Part shown: one piece after another, positions 14,150 to 23,224 of the stretch
Layout: every line of letters starts with the position of its first letter
How positions within the stretch are numbered: the first letter of the stretch is position 1
Assembly: GCF_003970385.1 (NCBI RefSeq)
Contig: NZ_RXZH01000002.1
Location: 619,988-683,987 of the forward strand
Direction: 5' to 3'
Length of the DNA stretch: 64,000 bases
Source of the DNA: Vibrio aquaticus
GTDB taxonomy: Bacteria; Pseudomonadota; Gammaproteobacteria; Enterobacterales; Vibrionaceae
Made by a program: the position numbers and the translations under genes
The notes under the pieces: model-generated
Told to the model about the DNA's origin: nothing
Databases searched by the model: none
What the model saw: only the letters and a program-made list of their open reading frames with translations

Positions 14150-16066
14150 TTAACTTTCCTGTTGCATTGCTTCTAGCTCTTCCCAGCGTTCGAAAGCAAT
14201 TTCAAGTTCCTGCTCAGTCGCAGCCAACTTATCTAAAATAGGTTGTGTTTGATCAACGGGCTTTGAAAAGAAATCACCGCTGTTCACTTGCTCTTGCAAA
14301 CTCTCTAGTTCTACTTCTAGATCTTCAAGTTTCTGAGGTAGCTCTTCTAGTTCTCGCTGCAGTTTATAAGATAACTTCTTCGGCTTGTTCTTAACGACTG
14401 CAGTTTTGGGAGTCTCCTCAACCTGTTTCTCACTTTTCGCCGGTTTTTCACTCAAACGCGCTTTGTGAGTTTGGCTGCGTTGTTGCTGGGCATCGTGATA
14501 ACCACCAACAAACTCTTCAATGACACCCTCGCCTTCGAAAATCCAACTTGTCGTAACGGTGTTATCAACAAACTGACGATCGTGGCTCACTAAAAGTAAC
14601 GTACCCTGGTAGTTGGCAAGTAAATCTTCTAAAAGTTCCAAAGTTTCGATGTCGAGATCGTTAGTTGGTTCATCGAGCACCAATAAGTTATTCGACTTAA
14701 GGAAAATACGCGCAAGTAATAAGCGGTTCTTTTCACCACCAGACAGAGCTTTAACTGGAGTACGTGCACGTTTTGGCGCGAATAAGAAATCTTGTAGGTA
14801 ACTGAGCGCATGACGCTGACGACCGCCAACCATCACTTCTTGTTTACCATCCGCAAGGTTATCGATTACCGACTTCTCTGGATCAAGAATTTCTCGGTAT
14901 TGGTCAAAGTACGCGACTTCTAGCTTAGTGCCGCAGTGGAGTTTGCCTGACTGTGGTTCTAGATCGTTAAGCAGTAGTTTAAGTAAGGTACTCTTACCAC
15001 AACCATTTGGACCAATTAATGCAATGCGATCGCCGCGCATGATATTGAAAGAGAAGTCTTTAACGATTGATTTACCCTCAATCGAATAACTCACATTCTT
15101 AGCTTCAAAGACGATTTTGCCTGAGCGCGAAGCATCATCAATTTGAATGTTTGCTTTGCCTACGACCTCACGGCGATCACTACGCTCTTCTCGAAGTTTT
15201 TTCAATGCACGGACGCGGCCTTCATTGCGTGTACGGCGAGCTTTAATGCCCTGACGAATCCACACTTCTTCTTGAGCGAGTTTTTTGTCAAATTCTGCGT
15301 TTTGCATTTCTTCAACGCGCAATGCTTCTTCTTTTTCGATTAAGTAGTTTTCGTAATTACCCGGATATGAAGCAAGCTTACCGCGGTCCAGGTCAACAAT
15401 TCGAGTCGCCATCGATTTAATGAATGCACGGTCGTGAGAGATGAAGATAATAGAACCGCGAAAATCTTTTAAGAAGTTCTCTAGCCACTCAATCGTCGTT
15501 ACATCTAGGTGGTTGGTAGGCTCGTCCAATAGTAAGACATCTGGATCTCGAACCAATGCTCGTGCGAGGGCTGCCTTACGTTGCCAACCGCCAGATAAAT
15601 CCGTTAATTTGGTATGACCATCTAGGTTTAGTGCCGCAAGGACATTTTGAATGCGATCTTCAAAACGCCATGCTCCATTGTGTTCTAGCTCTTCTTGTAT
15701 ACGCGCGAGTTTATTGATGTTTTTCTCGGATGCGTCAACCGCAATCAGATCGAGCTGATCTTGATAGATCTTAAGCTTCTCACCAATTTCTGCTAATCCA
15801 CCAGCCACATAATCAAACACGGTCCCTTCTTCATTACGTGGGGGATCTTGTTCCAAACGCGACACAACGACGTCTTGCGTCACCGTGAGTTTGCCATCAT
15901 CAAGCAAAACTTCACCCGCCAAGATTTTCATCAGTGTTGATTTGCCAGCGCCGTTACGCCCGACTAGACAGACACGCTCATTTTCTTGAAGTGCAAAATC
16001 AGATTGATCAAGGAGAGGATGATCGCCGTAAGCCAGCAATCCATTATTGATTGTGAGTAATGCCAT
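14150..16066 (-). CDS. uup: ABC-F ATPase Uup
   Basis: A 638-residue soluble protein with two ABC ATPase domains. The first has Walker A GRNGAGKS and signature LSGGWQRK; the second has GPNGCGKS and LSGGEKNR. Walker B appears as LLLDEPTNHLD and LVLDEPTNDLD, the ABC-F form. A C-terminal charged coiled coil (residues about 545-638) is the DNA/ribosome-binding part known in Uup. The family acts on ribosomes and affects transposon excision. The start overlaps the glutaredoxin-like gene by 23 bases, and the DUF3466 gene follows after six bases. Confidence 0.95.
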   Translation of the reverse strand: MALLTINNGLLAYGDHPLLDQSDFALQENERVCLVGRNGAGKSTLMKILAGEVLLDDGKLTVTQDVVVSRLEQDPPRNEEGTVFDYVAGGLAEIGEKLKIYQDQLDLIAVDASEKNINKLARIQEELEHNGAWRFEDRIQNVLAALNLDGHTKLTDLSGGWQRKAALARALVRDPDVLLLDEPTNHLDVTTIEWLENFLKDFRGSIIFISHDRAFIKSMATRIVDLDRGKLASYPGNYENYLIEKEEALRVEEMQNAEFDKKLAQEEVWIRQGIKARRTRNEGRVRALKKLREERSDRREVVGKANIQIDDASRSGKIVFEAKNVSYSIEGKSIVKDFSFNIMRGDRIALIGPNGCGKSTLLKLLLNDLEPQSGKLHCGTKLEVAYFDQYREILDPEKSVIDNLADGKQEVMVGGRQRHALSYLQDFLFAPKRARTPVKALSGGEKNRLLLARIFLKSNNLLVLDEPTNDLDIETLELLEDLLANYQGTLLLVSHDRQFVDNTVTTSWIFEGEGVIEEFVGGYHDAQQQRSQTHKARLSEKPAKSEKQVEETPKTAVVKNKPKKLSYKLQRELEELPQKLEDLEVELESLQEQVNSGDFFSKPVDQTQPILDKLAATEQELEIAFERWEELEAMQQES

Positions 16067-16286
16067 TATTGTCTAACCAAGCTTGTAATTGTTCCAAATC
16101 AAACGGCCAGTTCAGCTCATTCCCTTGATAATTTAATACCGGAATTGTGACACCGTAACGAGAAAAGAGGTCATCATCAAATGCAATGTCGACAACCTCT
16201 ACTTGATTGGAAATATTGAGTGTTTGAGTAAGTTCGAATGCCATCTCACATAGATGGCACCCTTCTGTGCTGTATAGTGTGATCAC
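16044..16286 (-). CDS. Glutaredoxin-family protein (DUF836)
   Basis: An 80-residue thioredoxin-fold protein with an N-terminal redox motif (LYSTEGCHLCEMA, a CxxC) and the cis-proline strand YGVTIPVLNY. It belongs to the DUF836 glutaredoxin-like group, whose substrates are unknown. It lies between rlmKL (six-base gap upstream) and uup (23-base overlap downstream), a position that is conserved in vibrios. A matS-like site lies inside the gene. Confidence 0.88.
   Translation of the reverse strand: MITLYSTEGCHLCEMAFELTQTLNISNQVEVVDIAFDDDLFSRYGVTIPVLNYQGNELNWPFDLEQLQAWLDNNGITHNQ
16147..16159 (+). other. matS-like site inside the glutaredoxin-like gene
   Basis: GTGACACCGTAAC fits GTGACRNYGTAAC exactly. 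It is one of five such sites in the window. Confidence 0.55.
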
Positions 16287-16292
16287 GATGCG

Positions 16293-18419
16293 TTACGAAT
16301 CCTTGTGTGTCAGTACCCAGCAGTTATGAATGTGTTTGTTGCGACCAAAATCTAACGGCAACGTCTGACTTGAAATGTTCTTAGCTTCTAAACCAAGTTC
16401 ATTTAATGCATCAAGATCCATCTTAAAGTGACGTTTGTTGTTTGAGAATACGATGGTACCTTCTGAACGAAGCAGACGTTTTAGGTTCTTCATTAACTGA
16501 ATGTGGTCACGCTGTACATCAAAGCTCTGCTCCATACGTTTAGAGTTTGAGAATGTTGGCGGGTCAATAAAGATAAGATCAAACTGCGCAGTCGAGCTTT
16601 CTAGCCATTGCAGACAATCCGCTTGCTCAAAACGATGCTGACGGCCAACTTGACCATTAAGCTGCATATTCTCTTTCGCCCACTCAAGGTAGGTGTTTGA
16701 CATATCAACCGTCGTTGTTGATTTAGCACCACCACAAGCGGCGTGAACCGTTGCAGAACCGGTGTACGCAAACAAGTTCAAGAAATCCTTGCCTGCTGCC
16801 ATTTCACCCAATTTACGACGAGTGATTTTATGGTCGAGGAATAAACCTGTATCTAGGTAATCATGTAAGTTAACAATCAGTTTTACGCCATACTCATTAA
16901 CTTGGAGTTTTTCAGACTCTTGAGACAGTTTTTGATATTGCGAGCGACCCTTTTGCTTCTCACGGACCTTCAGTACCACTTTGTTTGCGTCGGTACCGGT
17001 TACTTGAATGGCTGCGCGAATAATGTCGGTTAAGCGGCGTTTTGCTGTCTCTTCTGGGATATTCTTTGGAGCTGCGTATTCCTGAATGACAAGCTGATCA
17101 AGGTAAACATCAATCGCAACGTTATATTCAGGCAAATCAGCGTCGTAGATACGGTAACAATCTAACTGCTCTTTACGTGCCCACTTGCCGATTTTGCCAA
17201 TATTCTTCTTCAGGCGGTTTGAGAAGTCTGGCGCGATTACAGTTTGAGTTACGCTGTCACCCTTACTTTCTGCCTGACGAGCACTGATGGAGTAGTTTTT
17301 TTGGTGACACGGTAACGCACCATTGTTCAACTTAAACTGTTTATCCGCTCTCATACGTAAGCAGCTTAGCAGTTCATCAGAACTAGAGAAGATAGATGCT
17401 TGGCAACCACCAAACTCAGACTTTAGTTGTGCGCCGAAAGCCGTGTAAAGTGCAATAAGACCAGGGTGTGTGCCAAGACGCTCACCATAAGGTGGGTTAG
17501 AGACGATAACACCTTCGTCAAAGCCTTCTGGACAAGTGATTTGTGCTGCGTCACCGACTTTAAACTCAATTAAAGACTCGACGCCAGCGCGGCGCGCGTT
17601 ATCTTTTGCTGTTTGGATAACGCGACTGTCATTGTCGACACCAAAGAATTTAGTGTCAATTTTATTGACGCCTCGGCGAGCTTGAACTGTAGCTTCAGAT
17701 TTGATCTCTGCCCATAGTTCAGGTTCAAAATCTTCTAGAGATTCAAAGCCCCACTTCTCTCGTTTTACGCCCGGTGCCATATTCGCAGCCATCATCGCCG
17801 CTTCAATCAGCAACGTACCTGAACCACACATTGGATCGAGAAGAGGCTTATCTGCACTCCAACCCGAACGCAAGATAATCGCTGCAGCAAGTGTTTCACG
17901 CAGTGGTGCTCTACCTGAAGCAGGACGGTAGCCACGTTGGTGTAAACCGCCACCAACCATATCGACGCCTAGAATTGCTTTGTCACGGTGTAAACGTACG
18001 TGAATGCGAAGATCTGCTTGATCTTTACTGATCGATGGTCGAGGTAGATTCTTTTTCTCGAAGCAATCCACTACCGCATCTTTAACTTTCATCGCACCGT
18101 ATTGGCTGTTTCTGATTTCACGGTTGGTACCATTGAAATCCACAACGAACTTCTTAGAACTGTGGAAATTGTTTACCCAGTTAACAGAAGATGTAGCCAA
18201 ATATAAGTCCATATCATCGTTACAAGTGAACTCTGAAAGTACACGGACAAAACGTGATGCTAAGCGGCTCCATAAACAACAGCGATAAATCTGTTCATTG
18301 GAAGCTTTAAAGCGAACCCCTGCTTGTACAGGTTTAGCATTCTCGATGCCAAGCTTTGTTAGCTCCTCAACCAAAAGGTTTTCAAGGCCGTTGGATGTAA
18401 CCGCAAGATATTGATGCAT
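16293..18419 (-). CDS. rlmKL: Bifunctional 23S rRNA methyltransferase RlmKL
   Basis: A 708-residue fusion enzyme. The N-terminal THUMP domain is followed by the RlmL methyltransferase ([15 protein letters not shown]; catalytic [11 protein letters not shown]), which makes m2G2445. The C-terminal RlmK half ([32 protein letters not shown]) makes m7G2069. The length matches E. coli RlmKL (702). It is the first gene of an operon with the glutaredoxin-like gene, uup and DUF3466, with a six-base gap to the next gene. No strong Shine-Dalgarno precedes the ATG at 18419. A matS-like site lies inside the gene. Confidence 0.97.
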   Translation of the reverse strand: MHQYLAVTSNGLENLLVEELTKLGIENAKPVQAGVRFKASNEQIYRCCLWSRLASRFVRVLSEFTCNDDMDLYLATSSVNWVNNFHSSKKFVVDFNGTNREIRNSQYGAMKVKDAVVDCFEKKNLPRPSISKDQADLRIHVRLHRDKAILGVDMVGGGLHQRGYRPASGRAPLRETLAAAIILRSGWSADKPLLDPMCGSGTLLIEAAMMAANMAPGVKREKWGFESLEDFEPELWAEIKSEATVQARRGVNKIDTKFFGVDNDSRVIQTAKDNARRAGVESLIEFKVGDAAQITCPEGFDEGVIVSNPPYGERLGTHPGLIALYTAFGAQLKSEFGGCQASIFSSSDELLSCLRMRADKQFKLNNGALPCHQKNYSISARQAESKGDSVTQTVIAPDFSNRLKKNIGKIGKWARKEQLDCYRIYDADLPEYNVAIDVYLDQLVIQEYAAPKNIPEETAKRRLTDIIRAAIQVTGTDANKVVLKVREKQKGRSQYQKLSQESEKLQVNEYGVKLIVNLHDYLDTGLFLDHKITRRKLGEMAAGKDFLNLFAYTGSATVHAACGGAKSTTTVDMSNTYLEWAKENMQLNGQVGRQHRFEQADCLQWLESSTAQFDLIFIDPPTFSNSKRMEQSFDVQRDHIQLMKNLKRLLRSEGTIVFSNNKRHFKMDLDALNELGLEAKNISSQTLPLDFGRNKHIHNCWVLTHKDS
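17248..17260 (-). other. matS-like site inside rlmKL
   Basis: On the minus strand GTGACAGCGTAAC, identical to the sites at 9624 and 45818. Confidence 0.55.
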
Positions 18420-18625
18420 AGTGATCTTTTAATTCTGTTGTAAATGACCCCTCATTATACCTGACATCTCTCTTTATCGTTAGCCGAATAGTCATATTCC
18501 CTCTGATTCTCAGCCAAATGGATGCTTTCTCATCGATTAACCCGCTCGTTATTCAGTTACAGACTCACAGTTAACGCATTGCTTGATTCAACGTTTTTCT
18601 TATCCCCAATGCGAAGTGAATACTT

Positions 18626-18701
18626 ATTCCCCTTCAAATTGGTCTATACCAGAATGGTATATTGATGTAATTTTGTTTCAGAACTTGAGGTAAAGGGGAA
18701 T
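18626..18701. repeat. Nested palindromes in the rlmKL-zapC gap
   Basis: The 478-base gap 18420-18897 holds no gene. Within it ATTCCCCTT (18626-18634) and AAGGGGAAT (18693-18701) are inverted, and between them TATACCA-GAA-TGGTATA (18645-18661) is a perfect palindrome. Another TATACCAAT motif lies near 18774. Such TATACCA motifs recur in Vibrio intergenic DNA as I recall, so this may be a small repetitive element. Confidence 0.4.
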
Positions 18702-18837
18702 TTATTGGATAAGCGACTGTACTAGATTGGCTATTTGGGGATGAAACGGGCGGTACAATTGATTAAAACTTATACCAATATCACAATTGAGACTGGTGAA
18801 ACATGGCGCGTCTCTTCTCAACTGCTTGGATAATAGA

Positions 18838-18863
18838 CAAAAAAAAGCCAGCTAAACGCTGGC
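18838..18863 (-). terminator. zapC terminator
   Basis: GCCAGC/GCTGGC stem with a five-base loop, followed on the minus strand by eight or more U's, 34 bases after the zapC stop. Confidence 0.85.
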
Positions 18864-18897
18864 GGGAAATGAAACAAAGGAACGATAAATAGTTGAA

Positions 18898-19443
18898 CTA
18901 GCTCACCATCGCGATAGGTTGTGCCGCAAATTGATGATTGATGACTGTTAGGCGGTCATGCATGACTTTAATCGCTTGACCAAACTGGAGGTATTTTGAC
19001 CCATTGAGACCAAACTCTTCTAAGCCGACAGAAGCGCATAGACTGGCGCTCTCTCCTACTTCGAGGACAATAAAGTGACCTTCATTTGTTGAATTAGATA
19101 GACGAACTAGATCGCCTTCTTCCGGCGGATAGCTGCCATCTGAAACCGAGTCAAAAAACCAACTCTTTGGCTGAACCGGCTTATGGAAACGTTTAGCTGC
19201 GACACAGTAAAGTGCCAGTTCCGCCTGGCGTGGCTCGCTCAATCCCAAATAGGAAATTTGTTCTTTGTAGACTTGATATGCTGAAGCGTCATCGACAGAA
19301 AATTCGTTGATACCAATTGCACAGTCGACAATCAGTTTACGTGAAAGGTTTGTCTTGAATATCATCTCATTACCCAGATCGAGCATCAGGTGCCCTTCTG
19401 AGTCATCATAATACCAAGTCCATTTGTCACTAGGTTTAAGCAT
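18898..19443 (-). CDS. zapC: Cell division protein ZapC
   Basis: A 181-residue cytoplasmic protein that bundles FtsZ filaments and stabilises the Z-ring. The sequence starts MLKPSDKWTWYYDDSEGHL and contains the CVAAKRFHKPVQPKSWFF block typical of ZapC. It lies directly downstream of pyrD on the same strand, as ycbW does in E. coli, although a terminator at 19533-19563 separates them. It has its own terminator at 18838. Confidence 0.93.
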   Translation of the reverse strand: MLKPSDKWTWYYDDSEGHLMLDLGNEMIFKTNLSRKLIVDCAIGINEFSVDDASAYQVYKEQISYLGLSEPRQAELALYCVAAKRFHKPVQPKSWFFDSVSDGSYPPEEGDLVRLSNSTNEGHFIVLEVGESASLCASVGLEEFGLNGSKYLQFGQAIKVMHDRLTVINHQFAAQPIAMVS

Positions 19444-19532
19444 CGTTCCATCTCTGGGTTAGTTTTAACATTATTAGGTAAAACGCTTAATTACCTTCCA
19501 GCTAATGGTGAAATTCTATAATCTGTTGGGCG

Positions 19533-19563
19533 AAAAAAAAGAGGAAATGAATATCCATTTCCT
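19533..19563 (-). terminator. pyrD terminator
   Basis: GAGGAAATG/CATTTCCTC stem with a six-base loop, followed on the minus strand by eight U's. Confidence 0.85.
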
Positions 19564-19636
19564 CTTAGTCATCGACAGATTTTTTGTCACTGTTTACGCG
19601 TGACATTGTCACTACGTTTTAAGTAACATTAATATG

Positions 19637-20647
19637 TTAGATGTTTTTAACGATGTCTTTTACAAGTGCTGGGCCGTGGTAAATGAAACCAGAGTAAACT
19701 TGGACCAGTTCTGCACCTGCCATCATCTTTTCTTTTGCTGCCACGTAAGAATCAATGCCACCTACCCCAATAATCGGTAGCTGACCTCTTAGTTCTTCGT
19801 GAAGGCGACGAACCACTTCTGTACTGCGCGACTGAACAGGACGACCACTTAGGCCACCTGCTTCGTTGCCATGCTTCATACCTTCCACAATAGTGCGATC
19901 TAATGTGGTATTGGTTGCGATAACACCGTCAATCTTATTCTTAATCAGTGATTCACAAATTTGAGTAATTTCGTCATTACTAAGATCAGGTGCGATCTTA
20001 AGTGCAAGTGGTACGTACTTACCGAATTTTTCAGCAAGATCCGCTTGCTTTGTCTTAAGTTCAGAAAGCAACTCATCCAGAGCTTCACCATACTGAAGTG
20101 AGCGAAGTCCTGGTGTATTTGGAGAAGAGATGTTCACTGCAATGTAGCCTGCATGCTCATACACTTTTTCCATACAGATCAGGTAATCTTCAGCACCCTT
20201 TTCAATTGGCGTATCTTTGTTTTTACCAATGTTGATGCCAAGTACGCAGCTGTACTTCGCTTTCTTGACGTTCTCAACTAAGTGATCAACGCCTAGGTTA
20301 TTAAAGCCCATTCGGTTAATGATGCCTTCTGCTTCAACCAAACGGAAAAGGCGTGGTTTATCGTTGCCTGCTTGTGGGCGCGGAGTGACCGTACCAACTT
20401 CAACGAAGCCAAAACCCATTGCGTCAAATGCTTCAATACACTCGCCGTTTTTATCTAAGCCAGCTGCTAAGCCGACAGGGTTACGGAATGATAAACCCAT
20501 GCACTCTACTGGACGGTGCGGTAGCTGTTGGCGGTAAAGGAGATCAAGTGGTGTTCCAGTGAAACGCTTGAAGTTTTGAATTGCTAGATCATGTGCCTTT
20601 TCGGCATCAAGTTGGAAAAAGCCAGTTCTGGCTAGACGGTAAAGCAT
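19637..20647 (-). CDS. pyrD: Dihydroorotate dehydrogenase (quinone), class 2
   Basis: A 336-residue FMN enzyme that oxidises dihydroorotate to orotate at the inner membrane with quinone as acceptor, in pyrimidine synthesis. The N-terminal amphipathic helix ([20 protein letters not shown]) marks class 2. The catalytic serine is in [11 protein letters not shown], and the FMN-binding block [15 protein letters not shown] is intact. The length equals E. coli PyrD. GGAGG lies five bases before the ATG. Terminators on both sides (20662 and 19533) make it monocistronic. Confidence 0.97.
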   Translation of the reverse strand: MLYRLARTGFFQLDAEKAHDLAIQNFKRFTGTPLDLLYRQQLPHRPVECMGLSFRNPVGLAAGLDKNGECIEAFDAMGFGFVEVGTVTPRPQAGNDKPRLFRLVEAEGIINRMGFNNLGVDHLVENVKKAKYSCVLGINIGKNKDTPIEKGAEDYLICMEKVYEHAGYIAVNISSPNTPGLRSLQYGEALDELLSELKTKQADLAEKFGKYVPLALKIAPDLSNDEITQICESLIKNKIDGVIATNTTLDRTIVEGMKHGNEAGGLSGRPVQSRSTEVVRRLHEELRGQLPIIGVGGIDSYVAAKEKMMAGAELVQVYSGFIYHGPALVKDIVKNI

Positions 20648-20661
20648 TGTGCCTCCGAAAG

Positions 20662-20685
20662 AAAAAAGCCCCGTGTAAACGGGGC
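20662..20685 (-). terminator. Terminator of the CAP lipoprotein gene
   Basis: GCCCCGT/ACGGGGC stem with a GTAA loop and a six-U run on the minus strand, just upstream of the pyrD start. Confidence 0.85.
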
Positions 20686-20729
20686 GTTATTATTTACTGT
20701 TTTACCGAATAATTCAATGAATTATCTAC

Positions 20730-23027
20730 TTAGTATAGCGACATCTGGTAATAGCCTTTAACTTCACCATCTATATATTCTCTAAAACAGTCTTTTTGAT
20801 ATGAGTATTCAACAATATAAGTCCCATCTTCTCTTTGCGATAAAATGGTCATTGTCATATCAATCGTACTAGGGCCTTGGAAAGTACCTTGTACATTTCC
20901 TTTAAACTCTAATTGACCAATTTCATTAATTCTATAGCCACCCTCTAACTCTACGTTAAACTGATTGAATTCCGCTACTATTTGGTTGCCTACGGCGTGA
21001 TAAAAACGTCCATAGAAATCATGTACAATACCGTTTTCTAAATCAAACGTGGCTGACTCCTGAACTAAAAGCTCACACTCTTCTGTATTGTTTCTATTCT
21101 TATAATTCGTATCCGTGAATGAAACAGTACCACTTAGCATATCTTCAGTGAAAGGGATTATAGTCTCTTTAGTTAAAGGGACATCGTGGTGAGGCGCTTC
21201 ATCAATAATGTCACCAGCTCTTCCAGTCGGGCATGCAAAGCGTTTACCACTGTAGTTACCTGCCGGCCAATAGCGACAAGCAGAAATCCAATTTTCATTT
21301 TCATATTGGCTTACCGAACAACCTACTAGCTTTGTTTCTTGCCAAACGACTTGATTAAAGTGACCACAAACCTTGCTGTCTTGACATTCAGATCGACCTT
21401 CGGCAGCGTCGTAGACAAGGTTGTTGACCTCATTACTATAGTAAGCATTGATAGTATTTGATATAGATTCTGGACGTTGGCCACCCTTCCATAGATTTTC
21501 GCCTTGAACAGGTAATTCGGGGTTTATCTCATTAACGCCACCGTGAGTATTCGCATGGCGCCAATAACCCATTTTCGTAGCTACATCAGCCCAATCCTGT
21601 GATTCAATTTCCAAGAATTCATTGTAGTGTAGTGGCTTATTTGAGTAATGATTGCTCCTAAAGCTATTATGCGTATCTACATACTCTTTACGTTCTATAT
21701 CAGAGAGGCGATGAATATTGTAAGCGCGATAACGAGGAATGAAGGTTTTGTCAAATACACAAATTAAAGCGAAGTTACCTTCCTGTTCACCGCTTTGGTA
21801 CTCAGACGTTGCACATCCTACTTTGTCAGCTCTGTCAGTGACTAGCTGTGCATAGTTGTAGCATGGTTCATTGTTATCACATGCTGTAATAAAGCGCTTA
21901 TTAGATTCATCAAATGCGTTAATGTTAAAATTGGCACCTTGCAATTCCCATTCAGCAACCGCTTCTTCTATTGTTGGAACCCCCGAAGTCGATAGATAAC
22001 GGATTTCCGCTAACTCTTTTTCAGGTTCTAAATAGAAATCATCCATAACAACTGAGCTAAAATCAGAATTTACAAACTCCCCCGACTCAGTTAAAGCATT
22101 TGCTCGCAATCTAGCAATTTCATTAAGTTCTTCACTTACTGCCAACTCAGCTCTTTCATGTAGGTTAGTGTAAGCAGAGTATTCTGAAGCTCTGGCTTCG
22201 TTAATCGCTGTAATATCCAAACTACCATGCTCAATTTCATCACTGCCATCAGCCCAACGATCTGGGTCATTAGGATATTTATCTTCTACATCGGGAACTT
22301 GATCACCATCTGTATCTTCTAGCTTTTGTCCCTTATCATCGACTACGATGCTATCTAAATCTTGGTCACTCAAGCTTGGGTCTTCTAAAACCTCTTTGAT
22401 TTTGGCAATACTAGCATTATTAGTATTTGTTAACTCGGAACTATCTGGGGTATCTAGCTGTTCTTTTAGCTCTAAAGGAGATTTAGGGATAACATCGGCG
22501 TTAATTAGATTACGAGCGACAAAGGCAACATCTTTATTCCTTCTAGAGATAAAGTCACCCATAACGTCTTGGCTTTTTACCCCAAGCATACTTGCAACTT
22601 CCGTAACAGCATCTTCTTCCGATTTTCCCATTTCCATCTGTGTGGAAACTAGTGTACTCAGCGGGGTGATCTCTCTATAGCCAGGAGGAGCTGTTAAGGA
22701 AAATGATTTTTTTAATAACCCAGAGTCAGCGTCACGAGTCACACCAGCAATAGCTCTAACCATTACTCGGTAATCTCCTTCTTGGGTTCCCTGATCTAGC
22801 TCTAAAGAAACTTTACCACGCCTATCAGTAGTACCTAATGGCTCTCCGTCATCTGCAATACCATTATCATTGAAATCTAAGAAAACTTCCGCATTACTTA
22901 AGTAACCATCAATAGCAGTAAATTCTACAACCTGACTATCTTCTTGGATCGAATCATTACAACCATATAAGCTTATGATACCCATCGTAATTAGAGATAG
23001 TTTTTTTGCATTCCAACTCTTATTCAT
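20730..23027 (-). CDS. Large lipoprotein with EF-hand-like segment and CAP (SCP/PR-1) domain
   Basis: A 765-residue lipoprotein. GGAGAG eight bases upstream selects ATG 23027. The signal peptide ends in the lipobox LYGC (about residue 23). The N-terminal domain resembles a carboxypeptidase-like or big-domain repeat (DGYLSNAEVFLDFNDNG). A thrombospondin-3-type calcium motif follows (DTDGDQVPDVEDKYPNDPDRW in outline). A CAP domain lies at about residues 460-620 (VDTHNSFRSNHYS; NTHGGVNEI; CGHFNQVVWQETKLVGC). The C-terminal beta domain has paired cysteines. CAP proteins are secreted and often bind lipids or calcium; the role here is unknown. It lies alone between pyrD and GDH, places that are adjacent in V. 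cholerae as I recall, so it looks like an insertion. Confidence 0.8.
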   Translation of the reverse strand: MNKSWNAKKLSLITMGIISLYGCNDSIQEDSQVVEFTAIDGYLSNAEVFLDFNDNGIADDGEPLGTTDRRGKVSLELDQGTQEGDYRVMVRAIAGVTRDADSGLLKKSFSLTAPPGYREITPLSTLVSTQMEMGKSEEDAVTEVASMLGVKSQDVMGDFISRRNKDVAFVARNLINADVIPKSPLELKEQLDTPDSSELTNTNNASIAKIKEVLEDPSLSDQDLDSIVVDDKGQKLEDTDGDQVPDVEDKYPNDPDRWADGSDEIEHGSLDITAINEARASEYSAYTNLHERAELAVSEELNEIARLRANALTESGEFVNSDFSSVVMDDFYLEPEKELAEIRYLSTSGVPTIEEAVAEWELQGANFNINAFDESNKRFITACDNNEPCYNYAQLVTDRADKVGCATSEYQSGEQEGNFALICVFDKTFIPRYRAYNIHRLSDIERKEYVDTHNSFRSNHYSNKPLHYNEFLEIESQDWADVATKMGYWRHANTHGGVNEINPELPVQGENLWKGGQRPESISNTINAYYSNEVNNLVYDAAEGRSECQDSKVCGHFNQVVWQETKLVGCSVSQYENENWISACRYWPAGNYSGKRFACPTGRAGDIIDEAPHHDVPLTKETIIPFTEDMLSGTVSFTDTNYKNRNNTEECELLVQESATFDLENGIVHDFYGRFYHAVGNQIVAEFNQFNVELEGGYRINEIGQLEFKGNVQGTFQGPSTIDMTMTILSQREDGTYIVEYSYQKDCFREYIDGEVKGYYQMSLY

Positions 23028-23166
23028 TTTGCACTCTCCATGTAACAAGCTGTTTAAGTCAATCTATCAAACAACCCATTAACAGTACAGTGTACCGATA
23101 AGATTTAATAAGACATGAGTCACATAGTTTGTTGAATATAAGTAAATGGAGTTTTAATGAAGGCTA

Positions 23167-23196
23167 TAAAAAACCCCCAAGCGCAAACTTGAGGGC
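23167..23196 (-). terminator. GDH gene terminator
   Basis: CCCTCAAG pairs with CTTGGGGG around a six-base loop, followed by UUUUUU on the minus strand, 29 bases past the GDH stop. Confidence 0.85.
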
Positions 23197-23224
23197 TAAA
23201 TATTCATATCTAGCAGTAAGATAT

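Noticed and set aside
15143..15343. Plus-strand frames opposite uup and other large genes
   Set aside because: They are antisense shadows of well-recognised genes, without ribosome binding sites or protein-like composition.
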